From Albimonas pacifica (GTDB lineage: Bacteria; Pseudomonadota; Alphaproteobacteria; Rhodobacterales; Rhodobacteraceae): a stretch of 64,000 nucleotides of DNA. The stretch spans positions 248,001 through 312,000 of the forward strand of contig NZ_FOQH01000001.1 in assembly GCF_900113695.1 (NCBI RefSeq). Direction: 5' to 3'. Each line of letters opens with the position of its first letter. Position 1 is the first letter of the stretch. Shown here in pieces: positions 1 to 10,814 of the stretch. A model generated the notes under the pieces. That model saw only the letters and a list, made by a program, of their open reading frames with translations. It did not search any database and had not been told where the DNA came from. Position numbers and translations under genes: made by a program.

Positions 1-1
1 C

Positions 2-1207
2 CGCCGCGGCGTGATCGACTGGCGCGAGACCAACGCGCGGGCCGCCGAGCTGCTGGCCCAGGTGGGCCTGCGCGAGCACCCCGAGACCAAGGTCGACGAC
101 CTGGGCCTCGGCAAGCAGCAGCTGGTGGAGATCGCGAAGGCCCTGTCGAAGAACGTGCGGCTGCTGATCCTCGACGAGCCGACCTCCTCGCTCAACGAGC
201 AGGACAGCGACAAGCTGCTGGAACTGCTGGCGGAATTCCGCAGGCGGGGCGTCACCTCGATCCTGATCTCCCACAAGCTCAACGAAATCAGCCGGGTGGC
301 GGACACCGTCACGGTGCTGCGCGACGGGGCGGCGGTGGCGCGGCTCGACTGCGCGGACGGGATCTCGGAGGACGAGATCATCCGGCACATGGTCGGACGC
401 GGGCTCGAGGACCGCTACCCGCCCCGCTCGCCGCGCATCGGCGAGGTGGCGATGGAGGTCCGCGACTGGACCGTGCGCCACCCCCTCCACCCCGAGCGCA
501 AGGCCGTCGACCGCGTCGGCTTCCACGTCCGCCGGGGAGAGGTGCTGGGCATCGCCGGCCTGATGGGCGCCGGGCGCACCGAACTCGCCATGAGCCTCTT
601 CGGCCGCTCCTGGGGGCGGGACGCGACGGGCGAGGTGCTGATCGACGGGGCGCCCGCCGACACCTCCACCGTCGCCCGCGCGATCCGCGCCGGCCTCGCC
701 TACGTGACCGAGGACCGCAAGACCTACGGCCTGGTGCTCGACGAGAGCATCCGGCGCAACGTGCCGCTGGCGAAGCTCGACAGCATCGCCGACGGCTGGC
801 GCGTGGATCCGGCGCGCGAGGCGGCGCTGGCCGAGCGCTATCGCGCCCGGCTGAACATCAAGTCCGCCTCGATCGAGCAGGAATGCGTGAACCTCTCGGG
901 CGGCAACCAGCAGAAGGTGGTGCTGTCCAAGTGGCTGCACGCCGACCCCGAGATCCTGATCCTGGACGAGCCGACCCGCGGCATCGACGTGGGCGCGAAG
1001 TTCGAGATCTACTGCGTGATCCGCGACCTCGCCGCCGCCGGCAAGGCGGTGGTGGTGATCTCCTCCGAACTGCCGGAGCTGCTGGGGATCACCGACCGCC
1101 TGCACGTGATGAACGAGGGCCGCTTCGTGGCCGAGATGCCCACCGCCGAGGCGAGCCAGGAGCGGATCATGGCCGCCATCGTCAAATCCTCCCGGGAGGC
1201 CGCATGA
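2..1207 (+). CDS. gguA: Sugar ABC transporter ATP-binding protein GguA, 3' part (gene cut by window edge)
   Basis: This is the C-terminal ~400 residues of a double-ATPase sugar importer subunit; the frame is open to the left edge, so the true start lies outside the window and the GTG at 11 is probably internal. Seen: the end of the first nucleotide-binding domain with a degenerate signature (GLGKQQLVEIAKAL) and Walker B (LLILDEP, around base 165), then a second domain with the altered Walker A typical of this family (GLMGAGRTE, around base 557), signature LSGGNQQK (893-916) and Walker B ILILDEPTRG. This two-domain layout is known for RbsA/XylG/MmsA/GguA proteins. The GguA assignment rests mainly on the following gguB and gguC. 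It overlaps gguB by 4 bases (ATGA), indicating translational coupling. Confidence 0.9.
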   Translation, partial: RRGVIDWRETNARAAELLAQVGLREHPETKVDDLGLGKQQLVEIAKALSKNVRLLILDEPTSSLNEQDSDKLLELLAEFRRRGVTSILISHKLNEISRVADTVTVLRDGAAVARLDCADGISEDEIIRHMVGRGLEDRYPPRSPRIGEVAMEVRDWTVRHPLHPERKAVDRVGFHVRRGEVLGIAGLMGAGRTELAMSLFGRSWGRDATGEVLIDGAPADTSTVARAIRAGLAYVTEDRKTYGLVLDESIRRNVPLAKLDSIADGWRVDPAREAALAERYRARLNIKSASIEQECVNLSGGNQQKVVLSKWLHADPEILILDEPTRGIDVGAKFEIYCVIRDLAAAGKAVVVISSELPELLGITDRLHVMNEGRFVAEMPTAEASQERIMAAIVKSSREAA

Positions 1208-2448
1208 CCGAGACCACAGCCCCGGGCGCGGAGCCCTCCCGCGCCGAGCGCACGCGCGCCGACGGCCAGCCGGCCGAGAGCCAGCTGGGGGGCTCGCTGC
1301 GCTATCTGCGCCGGCACCTGCGCGAGTTCGGGATCCTGTTCGCGCTGATCGTGATCATGGCCTTCTTCCAGGTCGCGACCGACGGCATCCTGCTCAAGCC
1401 CGTGAACCTGACCAACCTGGTCCTGCAGAACAGCTACATCGTGATCATGGCCATCGGCATGCTGCTGGTGATCGTGTGCGGGCACATCGACCTCTCGGTC
1501 GGCTCGGTGCTGGGCTTCATCGGGGCGCTGGCCGCGGTGATGATCGTGCAGTGGGAGATCCCGTTCCTGCTCGCGGGCCTCTTGTGCCTGATCGCAGGGG
1601 CGCTGATCGGGGCGGCGCAGGGCTACTGGGTCGCCTATTTCGGCATCCCCTCCTTCATCGTGACGCTGGCGGGGATGCTGGTGTTCAAGGGCCTGACCCT
1701 TTGGGCGCTGGCCGGCCAGTCGGTGGGTCCGTTCCCCGAGGCGTTCCGCCTGATCTCCTCGGGCTTCGTGCCGGACCTGCTGGGGGGGGAGGAGCTGAAC
1801 CTCTTCTCGCTGCTGCTGGTGGTCGCCGTCGCGGCGGCGGTGCTGGCGATCGCCGTCCGCACGCGCCGCCGCCAGGTCGCGGCCGGAGCGGCGGACGAGC
1901 CGCTGGCATTCTTCGTCGCCAAGAACCTGCTGATCTTCGCGGCGCTCGTCTGGATGGGCTGGCTGATGGCCGATTTCCGCGGGCTGCCCAACGTCTTCAT
2001 CGTGATGGCCCTGCTGATCGCGATCTATTCCTTTGTCACCTCGCGCACCACGGTCGGGCGACGGATCTACGCCATCGGCGGCAACGCCAAGGCGGCGACC
2101 CTCTCGGGCATCAACGCCAAGCGCCTGACCTTCCTGACCTTCGCCAACATGGGGATGCTGGCGGCGCTGGCCGGCGTGGTCTTCGCCGCGCGCCTGAACA
2201 CCGCCACGCCCAAGGCGGGGCTGGGCTTCGAGCTCGACGTCATCGCCGCGGTCTTCATCGGCGGCGCCTCGATGTCGGGGGGCGTGGGCACGGTGATCGG
2301 CGCGGTGGTCGGCGCCTTCATCATGGGCGTGATGAACAACGGCATGTCGATCCTGGGGATCGGCATCGACTGGCAACAGGTCATCAAGGGGCTGGTGCTG
2401 CTGGCCGCGGTGATCTTCGACGTGATGAACAAGAAGAAGGGGGCCTGA
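1204..2448 (+). CDS. gguB: Sugar ABC transporter permease GguB
   Basis: A 414-residue inner-membrane permease of the ribose/xylose (BPD_transp_2) type. It has about ten hydrophobic segments and the family motif IDLSVGS around residues 95-101 (D96). A long central loop rich in R/A (about residues 218-234) separates two halves, as in XylH/GguB-type permeases, which are longer than RbsC. The ATG at 1204 overlaps the gguA stop. With GguA it would form the membrane complex of a multiple-sugar importer (arabinose, galactose, xylose or glucose in described Ggu/ChvE systems); the matching binding protein is probably upstream of the window. Substrate is inferred from the neighbouring arabonate dehydratase and aldose dehydrogenase. 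Confidence 0.9.
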   Translation: MTETTAPGAEPSRAERTRADGQPAESQLGGSLRYLRRHLREFGILFALIVIMAFFQVATDGILLKPVNLTNLVLQNSYIVIMAIGMLLVIVCGHIDLSVGSVLGFIGALAAVMIVQWEIPFLLAGLLCLIAGALIGAAQGYWVAYFGIPSFIVTLAGMLVFKGLTLWALAGQSVGPFPEAFRLISSGFVPDLLGGEELNLFSLLLVVAVAAAVLAIAVRTRRRQVAAGAADEPLAFFVAKNLLIFAALVWMGWLMADFRGLPNVFIVMALLIAIYSFVTSRTTVGRRIYAIGGNAKAATLSGINAKRLTFLTFANMGMLAALAGVVFAARLNTATPKAGLGFELDVIAAVFIGGASMSGGVGTVIGAVVGAFIMGVMNNGMSILGIGIDWQQVIKGLVLLAAVIFDVMNKKKGA

Positions 2449-2450
2449 GC

Positions 2451-3443
2451 ATGCTTCTCTCCCAGATCCGAGGCGCGGACGGCGCCCTGCAGGTCGTCGC
2501 CCGCGAAGGGACCGAGGCGTTCGAGCTGAAGTCCGCGGCCAGCCTGCGCGACCTCGCGCTCGACTGCATCGCGCGGGGCGAGAGCCTCACCGACCGGGTC
2601 GCCTCCATCGGCCTCGGCGCCGCCGTCGACCTCGAGCGGATCTATGCCGAGGGCCGCCTGCTGCCCCCGATCCTGCACCCCGACCCCGCCCACCTGCACG
2701 TCACCGGCACCGGGCTGACGCACCTGGGCAGCGCCGCCACGCGGGATTCGATGCACGCCGACGCGAAGGAGGAGCTGACGGACTCGATGAAGATGTTCCG
2801 GCTGGGCATCGAGGGGGGCAAGCCCGCCAACGGCCATGCCGGCGTGCAGCCCGAGTGGTTCTACAAGGGCCAGGGCCACGCGCTGGTCGCGCCGGGGGAG
2901 CCGCTGGTCTCCCCCGCCTTCGCCGAGGACGGGGGCGAGGAGCCGGAGATCGCCGGCATCTACGTGATCGGCCCCGACGGCGCGCCGTTCCGCCTGGGCT
3001 TCGCGCTGGCCAACGAGTTCTCCGACCACGTGATGGAGCGGCGCAACTACCTCTACCTCGCCCATTCCAAGCTGCGCCCCGCCGCCATCGGGCCGGAGCT
3101 GCGGGTGGGTCCGCTGCCGGACTCCGTCGAAGGCGTCAGCCGGGTGCGGCGCGGGAACGAGGTGGTGTTCGAGCAGCCGTTCCTGTCGGGCGAGGCGAAC
3201 ATGTCCCACTCGATCGCCAACCTCGAGCACCATCACTTCAAGTACGAGGTGTTCCGCCAGCCCGGCGACGTGCACGTGCACATGTTCGGCACCTCGACGC
3301 TGAGCTTCGCGGCCGGCGTCGTCCCCCGCGACGGCGACGTCTTCGAGATCGAGGCGGCGTCCTTCGGCCTGCCGCTCCGCAATCCCCTGCGCGTCTCGCC
3401 CCCGGTCTCGCCCGAGCCGCGGTTCGCCGTGCGCGCGCTCTGA
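2451..3443 (+). CDS. gguC: GguC / AraD1-family protein (fumarylacetoacetate-hydrolase fold)
   Basis: A 330-residue protein that starts two bases after the gguB stop. It carries GguC-family segments such as GTGLTHLGSAATRDSMH and VQPEWFYKGQG in the middle and a C-terminal part rich in His and acidic residues (EHHHFKYEVF, HVHMFGTSTLSF), consistent with the metal-dependent FAH fold. In Agrobacterium gguC follows gguAB; related AraD1 proteins have been linked to breakdown of L-2-keto-3-deoxyarabonate. Position directly before the arabonate dehydratase supports a role just downstream of that enzyme (inference). The exact reaction cannot be read from sequence. Confidence 0.82.
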   Translation: MLLSQIRGADGALQVVAREGTEAFELKSAASLRDLALDCIARGESLTDRVASIGLGAAVDLERIYAEGRLLPPILHPDPAHLHVTGTGLTHLGSAATRDSMHADAKEELTDSMKMFRLGIEGGKPANGHAGVQPEWFYKGQGHALVAPGEPLVSPAFAEDGGEEPEIAGIYVIGPDGAPFRLGFALANEFSDHVMERRNYLYLAHSKLRPAAIGPELRVGPLPDSVEGVSRVRRGNEVVFEQPFLSGEANMSHSIANLEHHHFKYEVFRQPGDVHVHMFGTSTLSFAAGVVPRDGDVFEIEAASFGLPLRNPLRVSPPVSPEPRFAVRAL

Positions 3444-3454
3444 AGGACCTGCCC

Positions 3455-5194
3455 ATGAGCTTCACGCCCGCGCCCTGGCCCCGAAAGCTCCGCAGCCAGG
3501 AATGGTATGGCGGGGACAGCCGGGACCACATCTACCACCGCTCCTGGATGAAGAACCAGGGACTGCCGGCGGACCTGTTCGACGGCCGTCCCGTGATCGG
3601 CATCTGCAACACCTGGTCGGAGCTGACGCCCTGCAACGCCCACCTGCGCGACCTCGCGCAGCGGGTGAAGAACGGGATCTACGAGGCCGGCGGCCTGCCG
3701 CTGGAGTTCCCGGTGTTCTCGCCCGGCGAAAGCTCGCTGCGGCCCTCGGCGATGATGTACCGCAACCTCGCGGCCATGGACGTCGAGGAGGCGCTGCGCG
3801 CCAACCCGCTCGACGGCGTGGTGCTGATGGTCGGTTGCGACAAGACCACGCCGGCGCTGCTGATGGGCGCGGCCTCGGTCGACATCCCCGCCATCGCCGT
3901 CACCGGCGGGCCGATGCTGAACGGCTGGTTCCGGGGCGAGCGCGTCGGCTCGGGCACCGCGCTCTGGCAGATGTCGGAGGCGATCAAGGCCGGCGAGATG
4001 TCCCGCGAGGATTTCCTCGAGGCCGAGCAGGCGATGAGCCGCTCTCCCGGCTCGTGCAACACCATGGGCACGGCGTCGACGATGGCGAGCATGGCCGAGG
4101 CGCTGGGCATGGCGCTGTCGGGCAACGCCGCGATCCCGGCGGTGGACAGCCGCCGCCGCGTGATGGCGCAGATGACCGGCCGGCGCATCGTGCAGATGGT
4201 CAAGGACGACCTGAAGCCCTCCGACGTCCTCACCCGCGCGGCCTTCGAGAACGCGATCCGCTGCAACGGCGCCATCGGCGGCTCGACCAACGCCGTGATC
4301 CACCTGCTGGCGCTGGCGGGGCGCGCGGGCGTGGACCTGACGCTCGACGACTGGGACCGGCTGGGGCGCGAGATCCCCACCATCGTGAACCTGATGCCGT
4401 CGGGCAAATACCTGATGGAGGAGTTCTTCTATGCCGGCGGTCTGCCCGTGGTGCTCAAGCGCCTGGGCGAGGCGGGGCTCCTGAACCGCGACGCGCTCAC
4501 CGTCTCGGGCGAGACGGCGTGGGAGCAGGTGAAGGACGCCCGCAACTGGAACGAGGACGTGATCCTGCCGGTGGAGAAGGCGCTCGCCCGCTCCGGCGGC
4601 ATCGCGGTGCTGAAGGGCAACCTCGCGCCCAACGGGGCGGTTCTGAAGCCCTCGGCCGCCAGCCCGCATCTGATGAAGCACCGCGGCCGGGCGGTCGTCT
4701 TCGAGGACATCGACCACTACAAGGCGCGCATCGCGGACGAGGACCTCGACATCGACGAGAGCTGCGTGATGGTCCTGAAGAATTGCGGGCCCAAGGGCTA
4801 TCCCGGCATGGCCGAGGTCGGCAACATGGGCCTGCCGCCCAAGGTTCTTCGCAAGGGGATCAAGGACATGATCCGCATTTCGGACGCGCGCATGTCCGGC
4901 ACCGCCTACGGCACGGTGATCCTGCACACGACGCCCGAGGCGGCGGTGGGCGGCCCGCTGGCCGCCGTGCGCGACGGCGACATGATCGAGGTCGACGTCG
5001 AGGCCCGGCGCCTGCATCTCGACGTCTCCGACGAGGAGCTCGCGCAGCGCCTGCTCGCCTGGGCCCCCGCCTGTCCGCCGCAGAGCGGCTACGCCCGCCT
5101 TTTCCACTCCCATGTCGAGGGGGCGGACACCGGGGCGGATTTCGACTTCCTCAAGGGCAAGCGCGGAAAGGCGGTCCCCCGTGACAGTCACTGA
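3455..5194 (+). CDS. L-arabonate dehydratase (IlvD/Edd family)
   Basis: A 579-residue dehydratase of the IlvD/Edd family, the same length as characterised rhizobial L-arabinonate dehydratase. The cluster cysteines are in the expected places: C60 (TPCNAH), C128 (GCDKTT) and C201 (PGSCNTMGTAST); K130 next to C128 is the lysine usually carbamylated to bind Mg. The enzyme should convert L-arabonate (possibly also D-galactonate or D-fuconate) to the 2-keto-3-deoxy acid using a [2Fe-2S] cluster. It lies 11 bases after gguC in the same operon. The next gene, an aldose 1-dehydrogenase, would supply its substrate through a lactone. Sugar specificity is inferred from context. Confidence 0.9.
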   Translation: MSFTPAPWPRKLRSQEWYGGDSRDHIYHRSWMKNQGLPADLFDGRPVIGICNTWSELTPCNAHLRDLAQRVKNGIYEAGGLPLEFPVFSPGESSLRPSAMMYRNLAAMDVEEALRANPLDGVVLMVGCDKTTPALLMGAASVDIPAIAVTGGPMLNGWFRGERVGSGTALWQMSEAIKAGEMSREDFLEAEQAMSRSPGSCNTMGTASTMASMAEALGMALSGNAAIPAVDSRRRVMAQMTGRRIVQMVKDDLKPSDVLTRAAFENAIRCNGAIGGSTNAVIHLLALAGRAGVDLTLDDWDRLGREIPTIVNLMPSGKYLMEEFFYAGGLPVVLKRLGEAGLLNRDALTVSGETAWEQVKDARNWNEDVILPVEKALARSGGIAVLKGNLAPNGAVLKPSAASPHLMKHRGRAVVFEDIDHYKARIADEDLDIDESCVMVLKNCGPKGYPGMAEVGNMGLPPKVLRKGIKDMIRISDARMSGTAYGTVILHTTPEAAVGGPLAAVRDGDMIEVDVEARRLHLDVSDEELAQRLLAWAPACPPQSGYARLFHSHVEGADTGADFDFLKGKRGKAVPRDSH

Positions 5195-5198
5195 GGCC

Positions 5199-6134
5199 AT
5201 GACCCGCGCCGACGCGATCGACCTCGCGCTGGTGGGGGTGGGCAAGATCGCCCGCGACCAGCACCTGCCGGCGATCGCGGCCGATGCGGGATTCCGGCTC
5301 GCCGCCACCGCCAGCCGGTCCGGGGGCGTCGAGGGGGTGGAGAACCACGCCGAGCTCGACGCCCTGCTGGCCGCCCGGCCCGACGTCGCCGCCGTCTCGC
5401 TCTGCCAGCCGCCGCAGGCGCGCTACGAGGCGGCGCGCGCGGCGCTGCTCGCCCGCCGCCACGTGATGCTGGAGAAGCCCCCCGGCCAGACGGTGGCCGA
5501 GGTGCAGGCGCTGGCCGACCTCGCCGCCGCGCAGGGGGTGACGCTCTTCGCGACCTGGCACTCGCGCCATGCAGCAGGCGTCGCGCCGGCGCGGGACTGG
5601 CTCGCCTCCCGCCCTGCCCGGCGGGTGCGGATCACCTGGCAGGAGGACGTGCGCGAGTGGCACCCGGGCCAGACCTGGATCTGGCAGGCAGGGGGGCTGG
5701 GGGTGTTCGATCCGGGGATCAACGCGCTCTCGATCCTCACCGCGATCCTGCCGGGGCCGGTGCGCCTGACCGCCGCCGACCTGCACGTGCCCACCAACTG
5801 CGAAACGCCCATCGCCTGCGATCTCGTCTTCGCCGGCGCGGAGGGGCTTTCGGTCGAGGCGCGCTTCGACTTCCGCTGGGAGGGGCCGCCGCGCTGGGAC
5901 ATCGAGGTGGAGACCGACGCCGGCCTCCTGCGCCTCGCGAAGGGCGGGGCTGCGCTGGAGCTCGACGGGGCGCCGCAGCGGCTGGAGGACCCGGGCGAGT
6001 ACCCCGACCTCTACCGCCGCTTCGGCGAGCTGATCGCCGCGGGCGCCTCGGACGTGGACCTCGCGCCCCTGGTGCTGGTCGCCGACGCCTTCCTTCTGGG
6101 CCGCCGCCTGCCGGCCGAGCCGTTCCACGAGTGA
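5199..6134 (+). CDS. D-galactose/L-arabinose 1-dehydrogenase (Gfo/Idh/MocA family)
   Basis: A 311-residue NAD(P)-dependent oxidoreductase. An N-terminal Rossmann segment (LALVGVGKIARDQHLPAI) is followed by the EKP motif with the likely catalytic lysine K93 and by the segment GLGVFDPGINALSILT, which is typical of D-galactose and L-arabinose 1-dehydrogenases. Expected reaction: aldose to aldonolactone, feeding the lactonase at 10811 and the dehydratase at 3455. I chose ATG 5199; an in-frame GTG at 5181, with a purine-rich GGAAAGG nine bases upstream, would add six residues and overlap the dehydratase by 14 bases. Galactose versus arabinose preference cannot be decided here; neighbours suit both. 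Confidence 0.82.
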   Translation: MTRADAIDLALVGVGKIARDQHLPAIAADAGFRLAATASRSGGVEGVENHAELDALLAARPDVAAVSLCQPPQARYEAARAALLARRHVMLEKPPGQTVAEVQALADLAAAQGVTLFATWHSRHAAGVAPARDWLASRPARRVRITWQEDVREWHPGQTWIWQAGGLGVFDPGINALSILTAILPGPVRLTAADLHVPTNCETPIACDLVFAGAEGLSVEARFDFRWEGPPRWDIEVETDAGLLRLAKGGAALELDGAPQRLEDPGEYPDLYRRFGELIAAGASDVDLAPLVLVADAFLLGRRLPAEPFHE

Positions 6135-6278
6135 AGGAAGCGAAGACGCAGGGGGCGCCTCGGCGGCCCCCGCCCCATCCCCCCTCGGGGGAGCCCGCGC
6201 GGCAGGGAGGCCGCGCCACGACCAACCGACCCATCGGGCGCCGATAACGCCCGGGATTTCATTAGGGAGGACACCGAC

Positions 6279-7226
6279 ATGCTCAAGACCCTGCTGGCCA
6301 CCGCGGCCATCCTCGCCGTCCCCGCCATGGCGGCGGCGCAGACCGTGGGCTTCGCCCAGATCGGATCGGAATCCGGCTGGCGCGCGGCCGAGACCACCCT
6401 GACCCGGCAGCAGGCCGAGGAACGGGGCATCGACCTGCGCTTCTCCGACGCCCAGCAGCGGCAGGAGAACCAGATCGCCGCCATCCGCAGCTTCATCGCC
6501 CAGGGGGTCGACGCGATCCTGCTCGCCCCGGTCGTCGCCACCGGCTGGGACTCGGTGCTCGAGGAGGCGAAGGATGCCGAGATCCCCGTGGTCCTGCTCG
6601 ACCGCCGGGTGGACAGCTCCGAGGACCTCTACCTGACCGCCGTCGGCTCGGATCTCGAGCACGAGGGCGAGGTCGCGGGCCAGTGGCTGGTCGACGAGGT
6701 GGCGGGCGAGGACTGCCGCGTGGTCGAGCTTCAGGGCACCACCGGCTCCAGCCCCGCGATCCTGCGCAAGTCGGGCTTCGAGAAGGCGATCGAGGGCCAC
6801 GACAACATCGAGATCGTGCGCTCCCAGACCGGCGACTTCACCCGCTCGCGCGGCAAGCAGGTGATGGAGAGCTTCCTGCAGGCCGAGAACGGCGGCGCCG
6901 AGATCTGCGCGCTCTACGCCCACAACGACGACATGGCCGTCGGGGCGATCCAGGCGATCAAGGAGGCGGGGCTGAACCCGGGCGAGGACATCCTCGTCGT
7001 CTCCATCGACGCGGTGCCCGACATCTTCAAGGCCATGGCCGAGGGCGACGCCAACGCGACCGTCGAGCTGACGCCGAACATGGCCGGCCCCGCCTTCGAT
7101 GCGCTGGCGGCCTACTGGAAGGACGGGACCCAGCCCGCGAAGTTCATCCAGACCGAGTCGAAGCTCTACACCGCCGCCGACGACCCGATGGCGGAATACG
7201 AGGCCCGCAAGGACCTCGGCTACTGA
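6279..7226 (+). CDS. ytfQ: Galactofuranose-type periplasmic sugar-binding protein YtfQ
   Basis: A 315-residue type I periplasmic binding protein. A Sec signal peptide spans residues 1-20 with a likely AAA/Q cleavage site. The mature protein starts with TVGFAQIGSESGWR and has the segments LLAPVVATGWDSVL and LLDRRVD, which are characteristic of YtfQ-like galactofuranose-binding proteins. A GGGAGGA ribosome-binding site precedes the ATG, and the 144-base gap from the dehydrogenase gene suggests its own promoter or transcript boundary. It begins a complete ytfQ-ytfR-ytfT-yjfF importer, and a strong hairpin follows it. Confidence 0.9.
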   Translation: MLKTLLATAAILAVPAMAAAQTVGFAQIGSESGWRAAETTLTRQQAEERGIDLRFSDAQQRQENQIAAIRSFIAQGVDAILLAPVVATGWDSVLEEAKDAEIPVVLLDRRVDSSEDLYLTAVGSDLEHEGEVAGQWLVDEVAGEDCRVVELQGTTGSSPAILRKSGFEKAIEGHDNIEIVRSQTGDFTRSRGKQVMESFLQAENGGAEICALYAHNDDMAVGAIQAIKEAGLNPGEDILVVSIDAVPDIFKAMAEGDANATVELTPNMAGPAFDALAAYWKDGTQPAKFIQTESKLYTAADDPMAEYEARKDLGY

Positions 7227-7243
7227 TCGGCGCGTGACCCGCG

Positions 7244-7273
7244 GCGCGGGCGGAGGCACGCTTCCGCCCGCGC
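7244..7273 (+). other. Intercistronic stem-loop between ytfQ and ytfR
   Basis: A perfect 11-bp inverted repeat (7244-7254 with 7263-7273) closes an 8-base loop between the binding-protein gene and the ATPase gene. There is no T-run, so it is more likely a partial terminator or an mRNA-stabilising hairpin. Such structures commonly raise binding-protein levels above those of the membrane subunits; that role is inferred here. Confidence 0.6.
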
Positions 7274-7297
7274 CCGCCCATTCGGAGCCCGACCCCC

Positions 7298-8814
<1,517 letters not shown>

Positions 8815-8815
<1 letters not shown>

Positions 8816-9849
8816 TGCCCGCCGTCCTTCGTCGTCTCCTTCCCCAGATCCTGACGCTGGCGGCGCTGGCCGCGCTGGCGACGCTGGCCTTTCCGGGGTT
8901 CCTGAACGTCGAGCTGGTCGACGGCCGCCTGGTCGGCCCGGTGATCGACATCCTCAAGCGCGGCGCGCCGGTGGCGTTGCTGGCGGTCGGCATGACGCTG
9001 GTGATCGCGACGCGCGGCATCGACCTCTCGGTCGGCGCGGTGATGGCGATCTGCGGGGCGGTGGCGGCCTCGGCCGTCGCGGGGGGCATGGGGCTCGCGC
9101 CGGCGCTGGGGCTGGCGCTGCTGACCGGCCTCGTCGCGGGGCTGTGGAACGGGACGCTGGTGGCGGTGGCGGGCATCCAGCCCATCGTCGCCACCCTGAT
9201 CCTGATGACCGCCGGGCGCGGCGTCGCGCAGCTGATCACCGAGGGGCGGATCCTGACCTTCTCCGATCCCGGCTTCGCCTTCCTGGGCGCGGGAGACCTC
9301 GCCGGCCTGCCGGTTCCGGCCTGGCTGTGGCTCGCGACCGGGCTCGGCGCGACGCTTTTGATGCGGCGCACCGCGCTGGGGCTGCTGGTCGAGGCGGTGG
9401 GCGTGAACCGCCGGGCCTCGGCGCTCGCGGGGGTCAACGCGCGGGTGCTGCTGATCGCGGTCTACATGGCCTCGGGCCTCTGCGCCGCGCTGGCGGGGCT
9501 GGTGGCGACGGCCGACATCCGCGGGGCGGACGCCAACAACGCGGGCCTGTGGCTCGAGCTCGACGCGATCCTCGCGGTGGTGATCGGGGGCGGCTCGCTG
9601 ATGGGCGGGCGGTTCTCCATCGCCGCGTCCCTGCTGGGGGCGATGATCATCCAGACCATCGACACCGGCATCCTGCTGGCGGGCTTCCCGTCGGAGATGA
9701 ACCTCGTCATCAAGGCCGCGCTGGTGGTGGCGATCCTGGTGATCCAGTCGCCGACCCTGGTCCGCGCCTGGCGCGCCCGACGGCTGCGCCTGCGCGAGGG
9801 GCCGCCCCCCGCCGCCTCCCTCCTGCCGGCGAAGGAGGCCGGACGATGA
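8815..9849 (+). CDS. ytfT: Galactofuranose ABC transporter permease YtfT
   Basis: A 344-residue inner-membrane permease (BPD_transp_2 family) with eight to ten hydrophobic segments and the motif RGIDLSVGAV near residue 65. The C-terminal tail (from about residue 320) is rich in R, P and A. The ATG shares bases with the ytfR stop, and the stop overlaps the yjfF start. YtfT and YjfF are expected to form the heterodimeric channel of the importer, as in the E. coli YtfQRT-YjfF system. Confidence 0.9.
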
Positions 9850-10814
9850 ACCCGCGTCTCTACCCGCTGGCGGCGACCGTCGCGATCTTCCTCGTCGCCT
9901 GCTTTCTGTGCTGGCTGCAGTTCCCCTACATGCTGTCCACCCGGGTGGCGGGCAACCTGCTGACCGACAACGCCTACCTGGGCATCGTCGCGGTGGGGAT
10001 GACGGTGGTGATCCTGTCGGGGGGGATCGACCTCTCGGTCGGCTCGGTGATCGCCTTCTCGGGCGTGTTCATCGCGGTCGTGCTGCGCGACACCTCGCTG
10101 CATCCGCTGCTGGTCTTCGCCCTGCTGCTGGCGATCACCACCGCCTTCGGGGCGGGGATGGGGGCGCTGATCCACCACCTCGCGATGCCGGCCTTCATCG
10201 TGACGCTGGCGGGCATGTTCCTCGCCCGCGGGGCGGGCTACATGCTGACCATCGAATCCGTGCCCATCCAGCATCCGTTCTACGACCTGATCCAGGACGC
10301 CTACTGGCTGATGCCGGGCAAGGGGCGCTTCACGCTGATCGGCGCGCTGATGCTGGCGAGCGTGCTGGCCGGCATGATCCTCGTCCACCGGACCCGCTTC
10401 GGCGCCTCGGTCTTCGCGCTGGGGGGCGGCGAGGCGACAGCCCGCCTGATGGGCGTGCGCGTGGCGCGCACCACCGTCGGCATCTACGCCTTTTCGGGCT
10501 TCATGGCGGGGCTCGCGGGGATCGTGTTCTCGGTCTACACCGGCTCGGGCTATCCGCTGGCGACGGTGGGGACCGAGCTGACCGCCATCGCCGCGGTGGT
10601 GATCGGCGGCACGCTGCTGACCGGGGGGGCGGGCTATGTCTTCGGCACCCTGGTCGGCGTGCTGACCATGGGCCTGATCCAGACCTACCTCGTCTTCGAC
10701 GGGAGCCTCTCGAGCTGGTGGACCAAGATCGTCATCGGCGCGCTGCTGCTGCTGTTCATCCTGCTCCAGAAGGGGCTGCTGCGCCTCTCGTCCGGGCGGG
10801 GGGCGGCGGCGTGA
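9846..10814 (+). CDS. yjfF: Galactofuranose ABC transporter permease YjfF
   Basis: A 322-residue permease of the same family as the preceding gene, with the motif GGIDLSVGSV near residue 60 and hydrophobic segments throughout. Shorter than GguB and lacking its central loop, it matches YjfF. It has ATGA overlap with ytfT and GTGA overlap with the lactonase gene, so the last four genes of this operon are translationally chained. Confidence 0.9.
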   Translation: MNPRLYPLAATVAIFLVACFLCWLQFPYMLSTRVAGNLLTDNAYLGIVAVGMTVVILSGGIDLSVGSVIAFSGVFIAVVLRDTSLHPLLVFALLLAITTAFGAGMGALIHHLAMPAFIVTLAGMFLARGAGYMLTIESVPIQHPFYDLIQDAYWLMPGKGRFTLIGALMLASVLAGMILVHRTRFGASVFALGGGEATARLMGVRVARTTVGIYAFSGFMAGLAGIVFSVYTGSGYPLATVGTELTAIAAVVIGGTLLTGGAGYVFGTLVGVLTMGLIQTYLVFDGSLSSWWTKIVIGALLLLFILLQKGLLRLSSGRGAAA

